This document shows, one piece after another, positions 44,936-57,500 of a stretch of DNA of 64,000 bases. The DNA comes from Pyrocephalus nanus (taxonomy: Eukaryota > Chordata > Aves > Passeriformes > Tyrannidae): the NCBI GenBank assembly GCA_038380795.1, contig CM076275.1:5916001-5980000 (forward strand), given 5' to 3'. Position numbers and translations under genes: made by a program. The notes below the pieces were generated by a model. That model worked only from the letters and a program-made list of their open reading frames with translations. It did not search any database and was not told the DNA's origin. Position 1 is the first letter of the stretch. The number at the start of each line of letters is the position of its first letter.

Positions 44936-47900
44936 TGAGTGGCCTTCCCCAGAGAACCTTCTTCCAGTTCATGTGGCCTAATCTTTCTGTTGCTTTGAAG
45001 CTAAAGATGTTCTTCTTTGACCTTCCTTCATGAACCATAGTATAGTTTTGTGAATCGGTTGAAAATTCAGAAAGGATCCAAGGATCTCACAGTTGTGAAT
45101 GTGGAACCTCAAAACTGAGACCATAAAAATACCATTTAAATTTATCTTGGGGAGTTCTTCAGAGGGAATTTACAGAAATGAAAACAGAGTTTTCTAAAGC
45201 CACCTAATTGAAAACAATTTTTGTCTGTCATTTATTTTGTTGAATAGAAATAGAAATAAGATCATTTTAACATTATAGGGAAGATAAAAAATTACAGTGA
45301 AGTTGGGAGAAATAGTACAGTAAGTGCCCAGTAAAAAGTTATATGGTCTGTGCTAAACACTGTGGAGCACACTGGGTGGCTTTAATTGTCATTGGCCTTT
45401 AGAAAGGTTAGAGAAGAACTGAGTTTCATTCTGGTTCCCATTTCAATTAATAGTTCTGCTGCCTGAAAGTTCAGTAAGACCCAAAACCCAAAGGGTTCCT
45501 GAAGGAAATTTTTAGTATATGACTCTTGTTTGAATACTTTTACATAATTTTTCCTTCCTTTTTGGAGTTTTGTCTCCCTGCTCTTCAAAGGAAGTTTCAT
45601 CAGAAATACACTCTTATGGGTGAAGGCAGTAGGCAGAGGTTGATTTCTAGCATGATGGGGTGGAATCAAATCTCAGGGGTTGAGAAGGAGGCACAGCTCC
45701 AACAGCAAATGGAGATAACCCTGCACAGCCCAGCAGGGGATGATGGGGAAGATCAGGCACCACCTTGTTGGCTATCAGATGCCAATTTGTCCAAATATTA
45801 ATGAGCTTGGGATATCAGGGAAATAACAGCCTGCAGACCCCTTTGATGAATGTTTTATCATCTTATTGATTAGTGGGAGTCCAGGCAGAGCATTCCCATC
45901 AGAGGGGATTTCAACTTTACTACTGTAATACAGCCCCATGCCTTAGGATCAGGTTACTGTGATTTTCATTCTCATTGTTGTTCTTGTCACTGCTATTCTT
46001 ATTTAGAAAAGAGAATGTCTTCTTTGGGGGACATTTCAGTAGGTGGTTTCTGATCCAAGGAGGACTGTGGAGAGGTGAAAAGCTGAGACTTTGAGGAATA
46101 GCAAATTTGGTAACATCTTTAATAAAAAGTGTCAGGGAAAGATCAGTGGACTTGATTCAAATAACAAGATTTGCTCTAGCTAAATAACATGCTTTGAATC
46201 ACCATTTCAAAGTGTTGTTTTATTTCTCTTTGAAATGGGAAATGAGAGTGATTCTGTCATTGTTATTTTAATGTTGTTGATTTAATCATCCTGATAATGA
46301 AAATTACAATTTCATTGAAAGCAATATTTTCCCATGGAACACAAGAGCACTTTCTGACTGCAACTATTTGCATGAAGGGAAAATTTTTAAAATTAAATAT
46401 GGGAATTATTATAACTCCCTGTACTCTAAGTACAGCTCCTTGAGATGGTTGCAAGAGGAGAGGGACATTTCTGTGAGATGTGAAAGCAAGGAGGAAGCAG
46501 AAGAGTGAGAATTTCCGTAGGATGTTGTTGTACAGAAAGGCTCCGAGCGCGCTCCGTATTTCACATGTATTTTTCACATGAACCCAGCGCAGGATTTCTG
46601 TGACACATCACTTAGAAATGAACCCTTGGTAGAACAACATTGTGGGCAGGTGGGGATCTGCTCTATTCTATTTCCTATATAGTTGCTTCTAAACTTATCA
46701 CTACCATCTCTCAGCATCTCCCCAGTAATGTATTAACCAACATAAATAGCTTCTGTTATACATCTGTTCTGTCATTCTCTCCCCAGCAGAAAGGAGCAAG
46801 TGCAGGGGTGTACTGGTGTATTTTGTTTTTGTGGAGGTTTTGGGTTGTTTATTTCAGTTTTGTTCTGGAAAGGAGCAGGGGAAATTTGTCTAGAGGTTTG
46901 TTGTTTTGTTTGTGGTTTTTTTTCCAGAGCATGCTTGTTTTAAGTGCATATGCCACTATGTGTTTATCACAAAAAAAAAAAAGTCAGATCAAAACTGCAG
47001 ACACATCGCTCAGCACAGCGGGTGGTGAGGTTTGCAACAACAACTTGCTCTTGTAAATGTGAGTTCCTCAGTCTCAGACCAGTCCCCAGGGAACTTCAGT
47101 CTCCCACAGAGACAAAAATTTGCTATTGAAGGAAAGTGTTGTCCTTTTTTAAGGACAGTCTTACGAGGCAGAACTTTAAACAGGCTTTTAAGCATGCTGG
47201 TGACAGCCTACCAAGGACTTTAAAGACATGCTGTGAATTTGATGACCTGTGGATGGCCAAGATAGTGTATCTGTGGGTTACCTGCTCACAGCTTCTTTGC
47301 GTGAGGTCAGCTGATGTCCTTGAAGATCCAAAGCTCTTTCATGTCTAAGCATAGAGTGGCTGAGTGTGACAAAGGCCAGGCAGTAACCAGCCATGGAGAG
47401 TCCCAGCTGGAGCTGGTGGTGGTCTGTGTTGTGCCTTTGGATGCCTGAGCAAGGAATTCACCCTCCCTGAGCAGTAAATGGAATGATCCAATTGTAGGAG
47501 GCTGTGAGCTCCTGGACATCTCCCACTGGAATGTTCGGTCCACATTCTGCACCATCACTGATTAGTGGCCCTGCTGGATGTGGCACAGTCCCATGGATTA
47601 ATTTGTCCTTGCTGAGGTGAGATAGTCCCTGTTGATATCCATAAAGCTTTCAGTGGCCTGACAAAGAGCAGAATGGGGGACAAGCATCAGCTGGAGCTGT
47701 GTGTGGTTTCATGTTCGTAGTAACGGGCAGGAGGAATCAGTGAAGTCTGAAATGGGCCATAAACCACTAGGCTTTTCAAAGTGCCACCTCAGCTTCAGAA
47801 AACAGTCATAAAATTGCAAAAGCACTCATTAAATGTGAAATACAGACCCAGGAAGGAGCTTCTCAGAGCAGGCATCAGAGCTAATAAATAACCCACAGCC

Positions 47901-48984
47901 AATAGCGAGAGCCTGCAGAAAGAGAAATGTGAAGTAAATATGACTCACATTGTACCGTTTTTCAGAACTGTAATTTGATGAATTGTTTTCAGAGCTTAAA
48001 ATAGCTTCAGTCTTTAGCAGCTGTGGAGAGCAAGACCTTGCTAACATCCAGCATGTTGCTGCCATTCCTCAGTTAGGGTGGACCCAAGGCCTTTGAGGAC
48101 ACTGAGGGAATGTTTGGGCTTTCTGAACTCCTCTGCAGCAAAATGAGGAATCTGAATTTTTTATCTGCTCCATCATTTTCTGCAAAAAAAATTATTTGAT
48201 TATTGTGAAAAGGATGAAATGGCAGGGAGAAAAATAGATATTTTTCTTGTCAGCTTCCTATCTTGATTTTTATTTGCTGTTATCGCCAAATGTGTGGCTT
48301 CATATGGTTTGAGCAAAAGAGACTTCTTGTACATTGGAGATTATTAAATTGAATCCAGTTACTCTTCCTATGACTCAGAAAACTTATGTTAGACTAAAAT
48401 AAAACATATTTGGTTAAAATAGATCCACCAGAAAGGAAGTTATTCTTCATTTGAAGACACCATGAGATAGAATAGACACTTTCTCTCAGCTGAGTTGACT
48501 GTAGATGTGTTGTCCTGTCTCGAGTTTGAGAGGAAGATAAATATCACACAGCATCATCCAGTAAATGCAAGCATCCTTTATGCCCTGCCAGAGCAAAATT
48601 AAATAAATATCTAAAAAATTAACCCAGTGTCCTGGGCACTCTCTTGATACTGTATTGTAGAAACAAAACGCATGCATTTTGAATTCAGATCAAAATATAC
48701 TGTGAGTAGAAGAAAAATGAATACTCATATCGTGACACAACAGGGCATCATCTCACAATACCTGGACAACACAGCTTGAAATCACTCATTATGATCTTTT
48801 GACTGAGAACAGGGCTGGAGATGCCTTGTTCATCCAGGGAAGTGAAATGGTGGATGAAGCTTTCATCACAGCCTGTGTCTGGGAGAGAGCCAGGATTGAC
48901 AGGAGACATTTTGAGAGCATCAGCAGGGAATGCAGGAGCAGGAAGAGACTCTGTGCTGCTCTGTGCAAGGTGTCATCAGGGACC

Positions 48985-49119
48985 CTGAGGTCAGCTCAGT
49001 GGGTTAGAGAATGGTGCTCATAACACAAGGCTGTGAGCTTGGTGCCTGTATGGGCCATTCACTTAAGAATCAATGCTTGTGAGTCCCTTCCAACTCAGGG
49101 TATTCTGTAAAATCTGTGA
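48985..49119 (+). mobile_element. tRNA-Ile-headed, CR1-tailed SINE (TguSINE1-like)
   Basis: The left part aligns with tRNA-Ile: TCAGCTCAGTGGGTTAGAGA matches the A-box region, ATGGTGCTCATAACACAAGG matches the anticodon arm, and GTATGGGCCA matches the 3' acceptor end. The T-loop (B box) is degraded. Downstream of TTCACTTAAG comes a CR1-type tail with GAGTCCCTTCCAACTCAGGG and a repeated ATTCTGTAAAATCTGTGA end. This two-part design is that of TguSINE1, described from passerine birds. The element has no poly-A tail, as expected for a CR1-mobilised SINE. Confidence 0.88.
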
Positions 49120-50137
49120 GGTGTCTCATATTGCATTGTACTGTGTTATTATACCACAGGGAAGTGGTTGGGTCACACCAGCATGCCCTGAGCACCCCGG
49201 TGTTTAATGTGCACGACGAGACATGGCACAAGATGGGATCCACCCTTCCACTGGTTTGGGAGAAAGAGTTAATGAGGTCTTAACTTGCCTGCAGAGCCCA
49301 GACCTGGAGGCTGTGCAGGGGGCAGTGGCACGAGCCGAGCAGTGACCCCTGGCTGGGGTGTGCTGTGTGGGGAGGTTTGCTGGCAGAGATGATGAATGAA
49401 TGCACTCAGAGGCAGGAGGGAGAGAGATAAATGCTGGCTCCTATCCAGTCATTAGATACGATCTATTATTTATGGGCATCTTGTGGACATCGTGATTTGT
49501 ATTTTGTGACATGGAAACAGTGCTCTGGCTGATCTATACTGAGTGCAGACATTTGTCTGTGGAAGAGCAAATATGGTATTTATTACGTACCTGTAATTAA
49601 TGTTGAGCATTTTCTTCGGCTATTTTTCCTGTTTATTTACCTTTCTTTTTAGATCAATTGAAATAAAGTCACAGGAGACTTCAGCCATAGAACTGGTGGA
49701 AATAACAGTCAAATTGCTCCACAAATTGTTGAGGTTTATTTTCCTAAACGAGTCTCTAAAGATTTTGAAAGACAGCAGCACTTTTAAATTTCATCTGGAT
49801 TTTCACAGTACTGAAAGATTTTATCCAGTTTTAGGCAAGATATAAATCAGAAATTGGTTAGAAAAAAAATCATTATTTTTTTTTTTAGTGAGAGATTTGA
49901 TTTGGATTTTTTTCAAGTGAATTATTTCTGTCCTATCCTTTGTAAACTTACATTTGCAGGGTGCTTACTTATTTTTCTAAAAATTTAGAATTAGAGAAAT
50001 TAGAACCAGCTGCATTTAGCAATCAAAGGCCTTTTAATTCCTTCCTGAAATGAAGGCTGAGCCTTGGTGTTTATTTGATGACTCTTCTTGATTTCAGTGA
50101 GCATCTTCTCTGACACTTGAAGCATCTGCCTTGGAAA

Positions 50138-50380
50138 TGGCCTCAATTTGTACTAGGGGAGGTTCAGATTAGATTTGAGGAAAAATTTCTTCACTGAAAC
50201 AGTGGTCAGGCATTGGAACAGGCTGCACAGGGAAATGGTGGAATCACCATCCCTGGAAGTATTCAAAGTGTATGTGAATGTGGCTCTTGGGACGTGGTTT
50301 AATGGTTAACTTGGCAGTGCTGGATTAATGATTGAACTCGATAATCTTAGAGGGCTTTTCCAGCCTCAATGATTCTATGG
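50138..50380 (+). mobile_element. CR1 LINE, 5'-truncated, plus strand
   Basis: The copy starts GGCCTCAATTTGTACTAGGG, followed by GGAAAAATTTCTTCACTGAA, CAGGCATTGGAACAGGCTGC, AATCACCATCCCTGGAAGT and the terminus CCTCAATGATTCTATGG. These are hallmark segments of the 3' end of avian CR1. It is about 243 bp long. Confidence 0.95.
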
Positions 50381-51345
50381 GGACAAAGCTTAGGTTCTTT
50401 TTTTTTTTGGGCAGTTTGCTTGAACTGGTGAGCTGAGTCTGGTCTTTTGAGAATAAATATTAAAAATTCAGGATTTCAATTTCTGGAAAAGTCTTCTTTC
50501 CTTTAAAAAGTGTATCAAATGATATTGCAATTATCTCTGCCTGGTAGAGTTAATTATGTCCAGGGAGAGGAAATTCAGGTCACAAGGTAACAGCAGGACT
50601 TGCAAATCACCAGGAACTGATGACCATACTTATTTCTGAAACACACTTAACCAGGGAAAGTGATTCACCAGAGGAGCAGCTTGACAAATTGCACAATATC
50701 TAACTAAACAGTCCCCTTTGGAGTCTGCGCACTTCCATGGCAACCAGAATGTGGCAGCCAGGGGAAAATGGAAATTCTTTTAAAATAGTCATCCTTGCTA
50801 TCCTCTTTTTTCATTTGGGAAAATGCTGAAGGATATGGAGGACTCGGAAGAAGGAAATAAGCAACCGAGAGAGTATTGTTGGGAAAATGCAATTTCATCT
50901 GCAAAGGAGAAATTAGTATTTTGAATTTCCACACTCTGCCATCTGAAAATGTCTAAATGCTGCAGAGGTAATGAATGTTTCCTCCACTGATCTGCAAGCA
51001 ACTTCCTCAGGATGGTTTCCCTATCAGGCATATCAAGTCACTCTCCCACAGCTCTGACTTCAGGCTTTTAGCATTGAGGTTGCTGGGGGGCAGCAGGAAA
51101 TTTGCTGAAACTCCCCCCCCTCCCCCGTTGAGTGACAGATTCACTAATCGTTCCACCAGCTGTGTTTAAAATAAATCATCAAACACTTCACCCAAAAGCA
51201 GATATATTAAGCTAAAAATATTTTTGCAATTTCTTTCTTCAGGACTAAATAAAGGTTTCTCACATTTTTTCAAGGAACACAAAGTTAAAAATAGCAGGGG
51301 GAAAAGTGCTTTGCCCATTTTTTTTTGATCTCTTAGGGCATCTGA

Positions 51346-51550
51346 AAGAGGGTAGATTTGGATTACATACTGGGAAGAAACTCTTTACTTTGAGGGTGGT
51401 GAGGCACTGACATGAGTTGCCTGGAGAAGTTGCAGCTGCCCCATCCCTGGAAGTGTCTCAGGCCATGTTGGGTGGCACTTGGAGCAACCTGGAATAGTGG
51501 AAGGTGTCCCTGCCCATCCTTTCCACCCCAAACCATTCTATGATTCTGTG
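51346..51550 (+). mobile_element. CR1 LINE, 5'-truncated, plus strand
   Basis: Diverged CR1 3' end: GGGAAGAAACTCTTTACTTT, CTGCCCCATCCCTGGAAGTG and the terminal CCAAACCATTCTATGATTCT. The internal TTGGGTGGCACTTGGAGCAA, AGTGGAAGGTGTCCCTGCCC arrangement is typical of one CR1 subfamily group. It differs clearly from the copy 1 kb upstream, so the two are separate insertions. Confidence 0.95.
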
Positions 51551-54500
51551 ATCTCTGATGTAGAAATGGCATGTGCTGCCTGTTTCTAGTGCTGGGCACT
51601 GGCTCAGGATCATGAGTAACTGCAAGGTTTATAGGGGTGCCTTTGAGACATACCCTTCTCCCTGACTCCAGCAGGAGACCCTGTGAGGCTGCAGGGACTC
51701 CCTATTACACCACACTCTGACTTGCTGATTTTCAGTCAGTGAGAGAAGCACACCTTCTCTTTTCATTTTCTTTCCTCTTGATAACAAGCTGTTCCGGAGC
51801 AGTTGGCTCACCTGGGGTCTGCAGTCAGGACTGTGCCTGGTTGTCTCTCTAATGACTAGGTCGATTGCCAAGGGGTTTTGTCAAAGAATAAGGATTGTGA
51901 GGAGCTGAACGACCTCCACCTCCCTGAAGCGGTGTCCTCTGGGAGGCCACCTGCCACACATTGCTTCAGTGTTTGCACTCCAGAAAAATGTTCTAGCTAA
52001 GATGGGAAGCCCTGAGCATGTTTTCACAGGGAAGCCCTGCTTAAAGAACTCTTCCATATGCTGTATATCACTTTTATCAGCACTCAGATATCATGTGCAC
52101 TCTCACTAGATACACAGTCAAACAAGCTTTAAACTCCTCAATTCAGATTTTTCTGGCTCACAACACACAAAGCATCCACAGCTGCTCTTTGCTGGTTTCA
52201 TCCCCACATCTGGCCCAAACCTCATGGCCTTCCACTGGGAGGCTGAGTTCTTCCTTTATTCCACTGGAGTTTGAGATTTATCATACTTACTCTGCTTTGT
52301 CCCAGATTTCATCCCAACTACTTGTCCTGTGGAAGCATCGTACCCCCTTTCCATGAAAAGTTCAGGAATGCATTTGTACACCGACCAATGTCCATTTTTA
52401 ACACCCCAAAATGGTGAGCAGGTGCTGAAACAGGACAGAGGTACTATGTGATCCATTGTGAAAGGGCTGTTGGAGCTGAGTAACTGGGAAAAGCAAAATG
52501 TGGGTCATGGAAAGAAATCAGAGCAAAAGCCTTTTATGCTTGGATGGGGTCTGGATTTGGAGAGGGCAGAGCGTGGTGTCACTTCTGGAGTCTTCCATGC
52601 TGGTGTCTTAGTCTTCCTGCCATTTTCACATGGATCAAAGGAGCCAAGTGGCAGCCAGAGACCACCTGATTCTCATCCTCAAAGGGCAGGAAAGGACACA
52701 CAGATCGTGTACACAGCCCGCCCTGTCTTTAAGCAGCAAGCACACTTTATGGCTTTCAATCTATTTAATAAAATCATGCAGTAATTCTGATTAGTGCCTA
52801 CCCAGAAGAGTTGCTGCTTACCCTTAGATCCAAAGGCTAAGCAGCAATAATCCAATCATGGTAATCATAACTTACTACTTTGATCTTCAGATAAAAGAGT
52901 CTATAGAACTGCAAAAGTGTTACATCACCGTTATCTGGACAACTTCAAAGCATGTTATATACACTAATGAATTCTCCCAACACAGTCTGACGAGAAGTAA
53001 TATGAGGCAAATGTGTGAAGAGGGGAGTAGAAAGGAAGGAGATGACTCCTCATATGGTGAAAGGGAAAAGCAGTGAAAATAAATATTTTTACACTGTCTA
53101 TAGGTGTGAGACATGATGAAGTGTCCACGAGTGTCCATCTGCAGGAGCCAAGTGCATGGGATGCTCTCCCATAGGAGGAATTTTCTCTCCACTTCTTGAA
53201 GTTCTCAGTAAGAAACAAGATCTCAGGCTGTGGAGAGGAAAACAGAGGGAGGGGGCAGCTTTTCATCTCAGCAGTGCTTCTGAAGCCTTAAAAAAAATTT
53301 AAAAATCACCAAATGGATCTTAGCAGGTGAAATAGGGGCAGCAGAAACACTGAGCATGTTTTTCCTTCACAGTTTGGGAGTTTTAATGTTAAAAGACAGG
53401 CACACCTGTGCAGATAAAGCTCTTCTGAAAGCACTGGGAAGAGCAGATTCATTTCTCACCACTTCTACAAGGGATGCAGTATGCCCTTGTACAAAAAACA
53501 AGGGCTCAAAAGTGAAACCAGACAAAATCCAACTGGTACAGTCTTGGTGAGGGATCACATTTTAAATTAGAAATGAGAGAGAAAATGAAGGGAATATTTG
53601 AAATATTGCTCAGAGTGAAAATCCTCCAGTGCAAAAAATACTCTCCTCCCAGAAGAAGGCCTTTCTCTCATCTGATTAGGAAATCTGACAAAAAATGGAC
53701 AAAAAGAAAAAAATAGAGGAAAATGAACCAAGGCAAGGCACCTTGGAAGAGGAAGTCTGAACTAGGTTATTGTAGCATTGCCCAGAAGTCTCAGAAATGG
53801 AGCTCTAAATCATGAGCACATGTAGATGGCTAAAGAGGATCTTGGAAAAATGAAGCACTTGTAGCATATAATCCAAACCATATTAAATCTTTGGGAGAAG
53901 GAAGAAAAAAAAAGCTTTTTCATCAAGCAGACTTTGAAGAACAGGATGTGGGAGAGCATATGGAATTCTGCAACTCAGCAAAGGACATTAGCACAATAGG
54001 CTGTTGTTTAAAAAGAAGAAGGATGAGTGCTGTTAAATTTGGGGCCACCTGAGGTTGAGGAAGTTCCTGAGTAATGAATCTCCTGGGACTCTCCAGCAAC
54101 GGTTTCTGACAAATTTTTATGCTTGTCACCTTGTGAGTTGTTTCTCAGCAAAGCAAATAAATGTCACCAGAGTGAGAAAAATATGTGAAGAGCCTTTTTT
54201 ACAGTGAAATTTTTGCTCAAAGGCATGACAAGAGTCAGGGATTTTTTTTCTCCTTGTAGCAAAAGCTGGCAAAACTGCAGAAGAGGAATGACTTTGCCTT
54301 TCTCCAGAGCTGCCAAGCAGCCCAAAGTGACCACGTGTTTCTCAGCAAAAACTAGCTAAACACTCATCCCTTAAACTCCCCTGTTTACAACACAGAGAGG
54401 CACACTGTGCCTGTACTTAATAGGATGACAGTGTATTTCTTTGGATCTCTCTCTTCTGCCTTTCAGCTACACTCATCTTTTTTCAGAGAGTTCCACCTCA

Positions 54501-57500
54501 TCCCTCTATTCTAGCTCTGTATTTGCAATGTTTTTAGCAGCCCTCTGGAAGAGTTGAACGTATTATCCTGCAGTTTTAGGAATAAACATCTCATTTCAGC
54601 AGCTGGGGATGCTGTGTAGGGATGGCAGGTCCCTCGAGTGAAGGACTTACCTCAGTCATGCAGTTCTGCTCTGCAGGAGTGTTTTTATACCATGGGTGGT
54701 CCATGGGTCCTGCTGAAGTTGAAAGGGGCTTTCTGCCCATATCAGTCCATGTTTGCTTGGCATCTACTCCCTCCAACACCATACTAGTTGAGCAGGAGAG
54801 TTGTGTTGGTTGTGTATCCACAGGCTTCATTCTGTGTCAGTTGAGGGCCACAGGAGGGCACAACCTGCAAAGTGCTGTTGAGTACATCACATCACCCCCT
54901 GCACAGCTGGGCCCATTTGATGCTGCCTCTGCCTGCTGGTATGGAGTGTCTCAGGAAGGGGAATCGGGCAAAGAAGCAGATCAGAGGCACATTCCACCTG
55001 GTGGCCAATGCTTCAGGCCACCCACCCAGGAGAGGCTCATAAATGTGATTCATCCTCTTCTCCCACAGCTGGGAACTGAGTTAGTGAGATGAAGTAAGCT
55101 ACCCTGGATCCCATAAAGTAGCAGGGCTTCACAAGGAACAAAAAAAAAAAACCCCAGCTCTTGGATGCTAGGCCTCTGATGAGGAGGTTAGGTACCTCTT
55201 CCTGTCAAAATGCTAAGTGAATGTCTTGAAAACAGCACGTAGCTGCTCCATGCAGTCATGCTTATTCTTAGCACTGCAGCAATCCAAGCTCCAATGACTG
55301 GAGAACCACAAGTGGCATGATGCATTTCTGACTAAGCAGGAAAACTCATTTTAGAATGAGGTTTTGCCCATTAAAAGGAAACTGAAGGAGAAAAAAAAAA
55401 AAAACAACAACGTGCCAACATATTCTGCAAAAGAAGAGATGAAACAGTAGGAGAGGGAGCATACACTGCTGTCCAAGGCCATTAGCTTAGGCAGAAAGAA
55501 ACAGTAAATAAACTATGACTTATAATTAAAACCTCACAGAGACACATCCTCCTGTTGAATCTGGGAGACTCTGCATATTTGCAGCAGCACGTTCAGTTGT
55601 TGCAATATTTACATACTGAGCCCAAGGCCCCTTCTTAAAAGGCCTTCTGCTGGGATTCTGGGATCCATATTTCCTCCTTCCAGCATGTTGGCTTTGGGGG
55701 TCACATGAACTGACATGGTTTGCCTGAAATCATGAGAAAGAGCAGATCTCCAGCTCATATACAAAAGTTAAGAATTTTTTACCTTTTCCTTAACCTTTTT
55801 TTTTTTTTTAAAGCAAGAATTAGAGAAAGAAGGAGAGAAATAACATGGGACTCACAGCACCTCAACTTCCTTGCCCTGTCTCAATAGCTAATGTTATCCA
55901 CAAGAAAGCAAAATATGTAGCTGTAATCTCTGTAAAAAAGTTGTGAGGAGAGATGAAGAAGGAATTGTACTACTGGGAGGGATAAATGAGAATGTCACTA
56001 GAAAACATTTTTAAATCTGTGTTTGTAAGGGCTATCCTAACACTTCATGTTAAAGCCCAGCACTGCAGCCAGGATTCCAGACTCTTGTATCAGGAGGTAG
56101 GGTTCAATACAAGTAAAAGCAAACTAATATGTCAAGAAAATTAATAATACAGCGTGGGCAGAGAAACATGGGTTAGAATCATTTCAGTTGTGTGACAAAC
56201 ACTTGTTAGCTCACTCAGAATTATCTGTGGCATAGCAGAGCATAAGAGGATAAGAGATTTGCAGTCTGTGTGTGATGGACACACCCAGAGCTGTTCCCAG
56301 CTCCACAACTCCACGCTGAGTTTCTTCTTCTGTCTATGACCATTCAGAGACTTTTTGAGCAAATCTGGGGTTAATGTCAGGGTAGGAGGGAAAGTGATGA
56401 GACCAATTATGTCAGATGGTCTGTGGCACAGAGTAAAAGCAAAGCTTTTTACACTGACAAAGTCTAATGTTGAAAATTTGCTTACAATGAGCAAAATGTT
56501 TGCAGCTAATCCACTACCAAGTCAGACTTCAGATAGAGCCATGAAATTGTGTAGATCAGTATCAAATTCAGCGAGTAGTGCTGGAGATCAGAGGCTCTGT
56601 GTGGGTAGAAGACCAAAAGTGGATTTGACCCACAATCAGTAGCACAAGCATAGAAAAGCTTTTCTTTCAACAGTTTTGCATAAATTCATTCAGTGACAAA
56701 TATGTCAGTTGAGTAAGTGAGCCTTTATTAGACTTGAATTTAACAGCAAATCTGGGAAATCCTCCCAGAGCAACTATGGCTTTAGAATCCCAGATTTGCA
56801 CTTCTAATTAAAACACTGTCAGTTTAGGTGTAATTCTCCACAAGAAATGGATTTGGGGAGGGGGAAGGGAGAAGTAGGAGAGAACTGAGATGGTGCTTGA
56901 GCAGTTTTTCGATGAGATTTACTTCGTATAGTTTCTGATGATCTTGCTAATGTTTTTGCAAAAATGTATTGTGCTCTTCTAATAAGATGGCAAAGCAGAA
57001 GCAAATTCCTGCCTTCCATGAGGGATAAGATCAAAGAGAGAACTGTTTGATCAAGGATTGCATTTTGTTTTAAGAAATTAGATTATTGTTGCATGATTTT
57101 CTTTTCCTGTGAAGAATCCATCAATGCTAAGGCTGAAACATTAAAACAAATCTCTTCATGAGAACAAAGGGAACTTACAATTCTTTTCTGTTTTCTGCTG
57201 GCAAAATGCAGGTGGTTTTGAAAGGAAAGGTTTTAAAAAATTCACCTAAGTAAGAAAATCAAAATTATTATTTTAATCTTGGTCATCTGCAGTTTTTTCA
57301 TTAGGCAGATATAAAATAGCAAATTTCAGAATTATCTTTTAAATTATACATGTGGTAGGTAAGGATTTAATGTATTATAAAATCCAAAAGAAAATTATTT
57401 GCAATGAGAAAGCAGGAAACAAAATTGTTTACCATGTCAAAATTATACCATTTAGCCTTTCAGAAATTAAACTTTAGGTAATAGAAAAAGGCAAAGCTTG

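Noticed and set aside
48985..49060. Functional tRNA-Ile gene
   Set aside because: The T-arm is degraded and a CR1-like tail follows directly, so this is a SINE head, not a tRNA gene.
54622..55092. 156-codon open frame on the + strand in intron 11
   Set aside because: No recognisable domain, no splice or retrocopy context, composition like its surroundings; an open frame of this length is expected by chance in 64 kb.
56854..56882. G-quadruplex candidate
   Set aside because: Only three good G runs are present; the fourth is GG, so the motif is incomplete.
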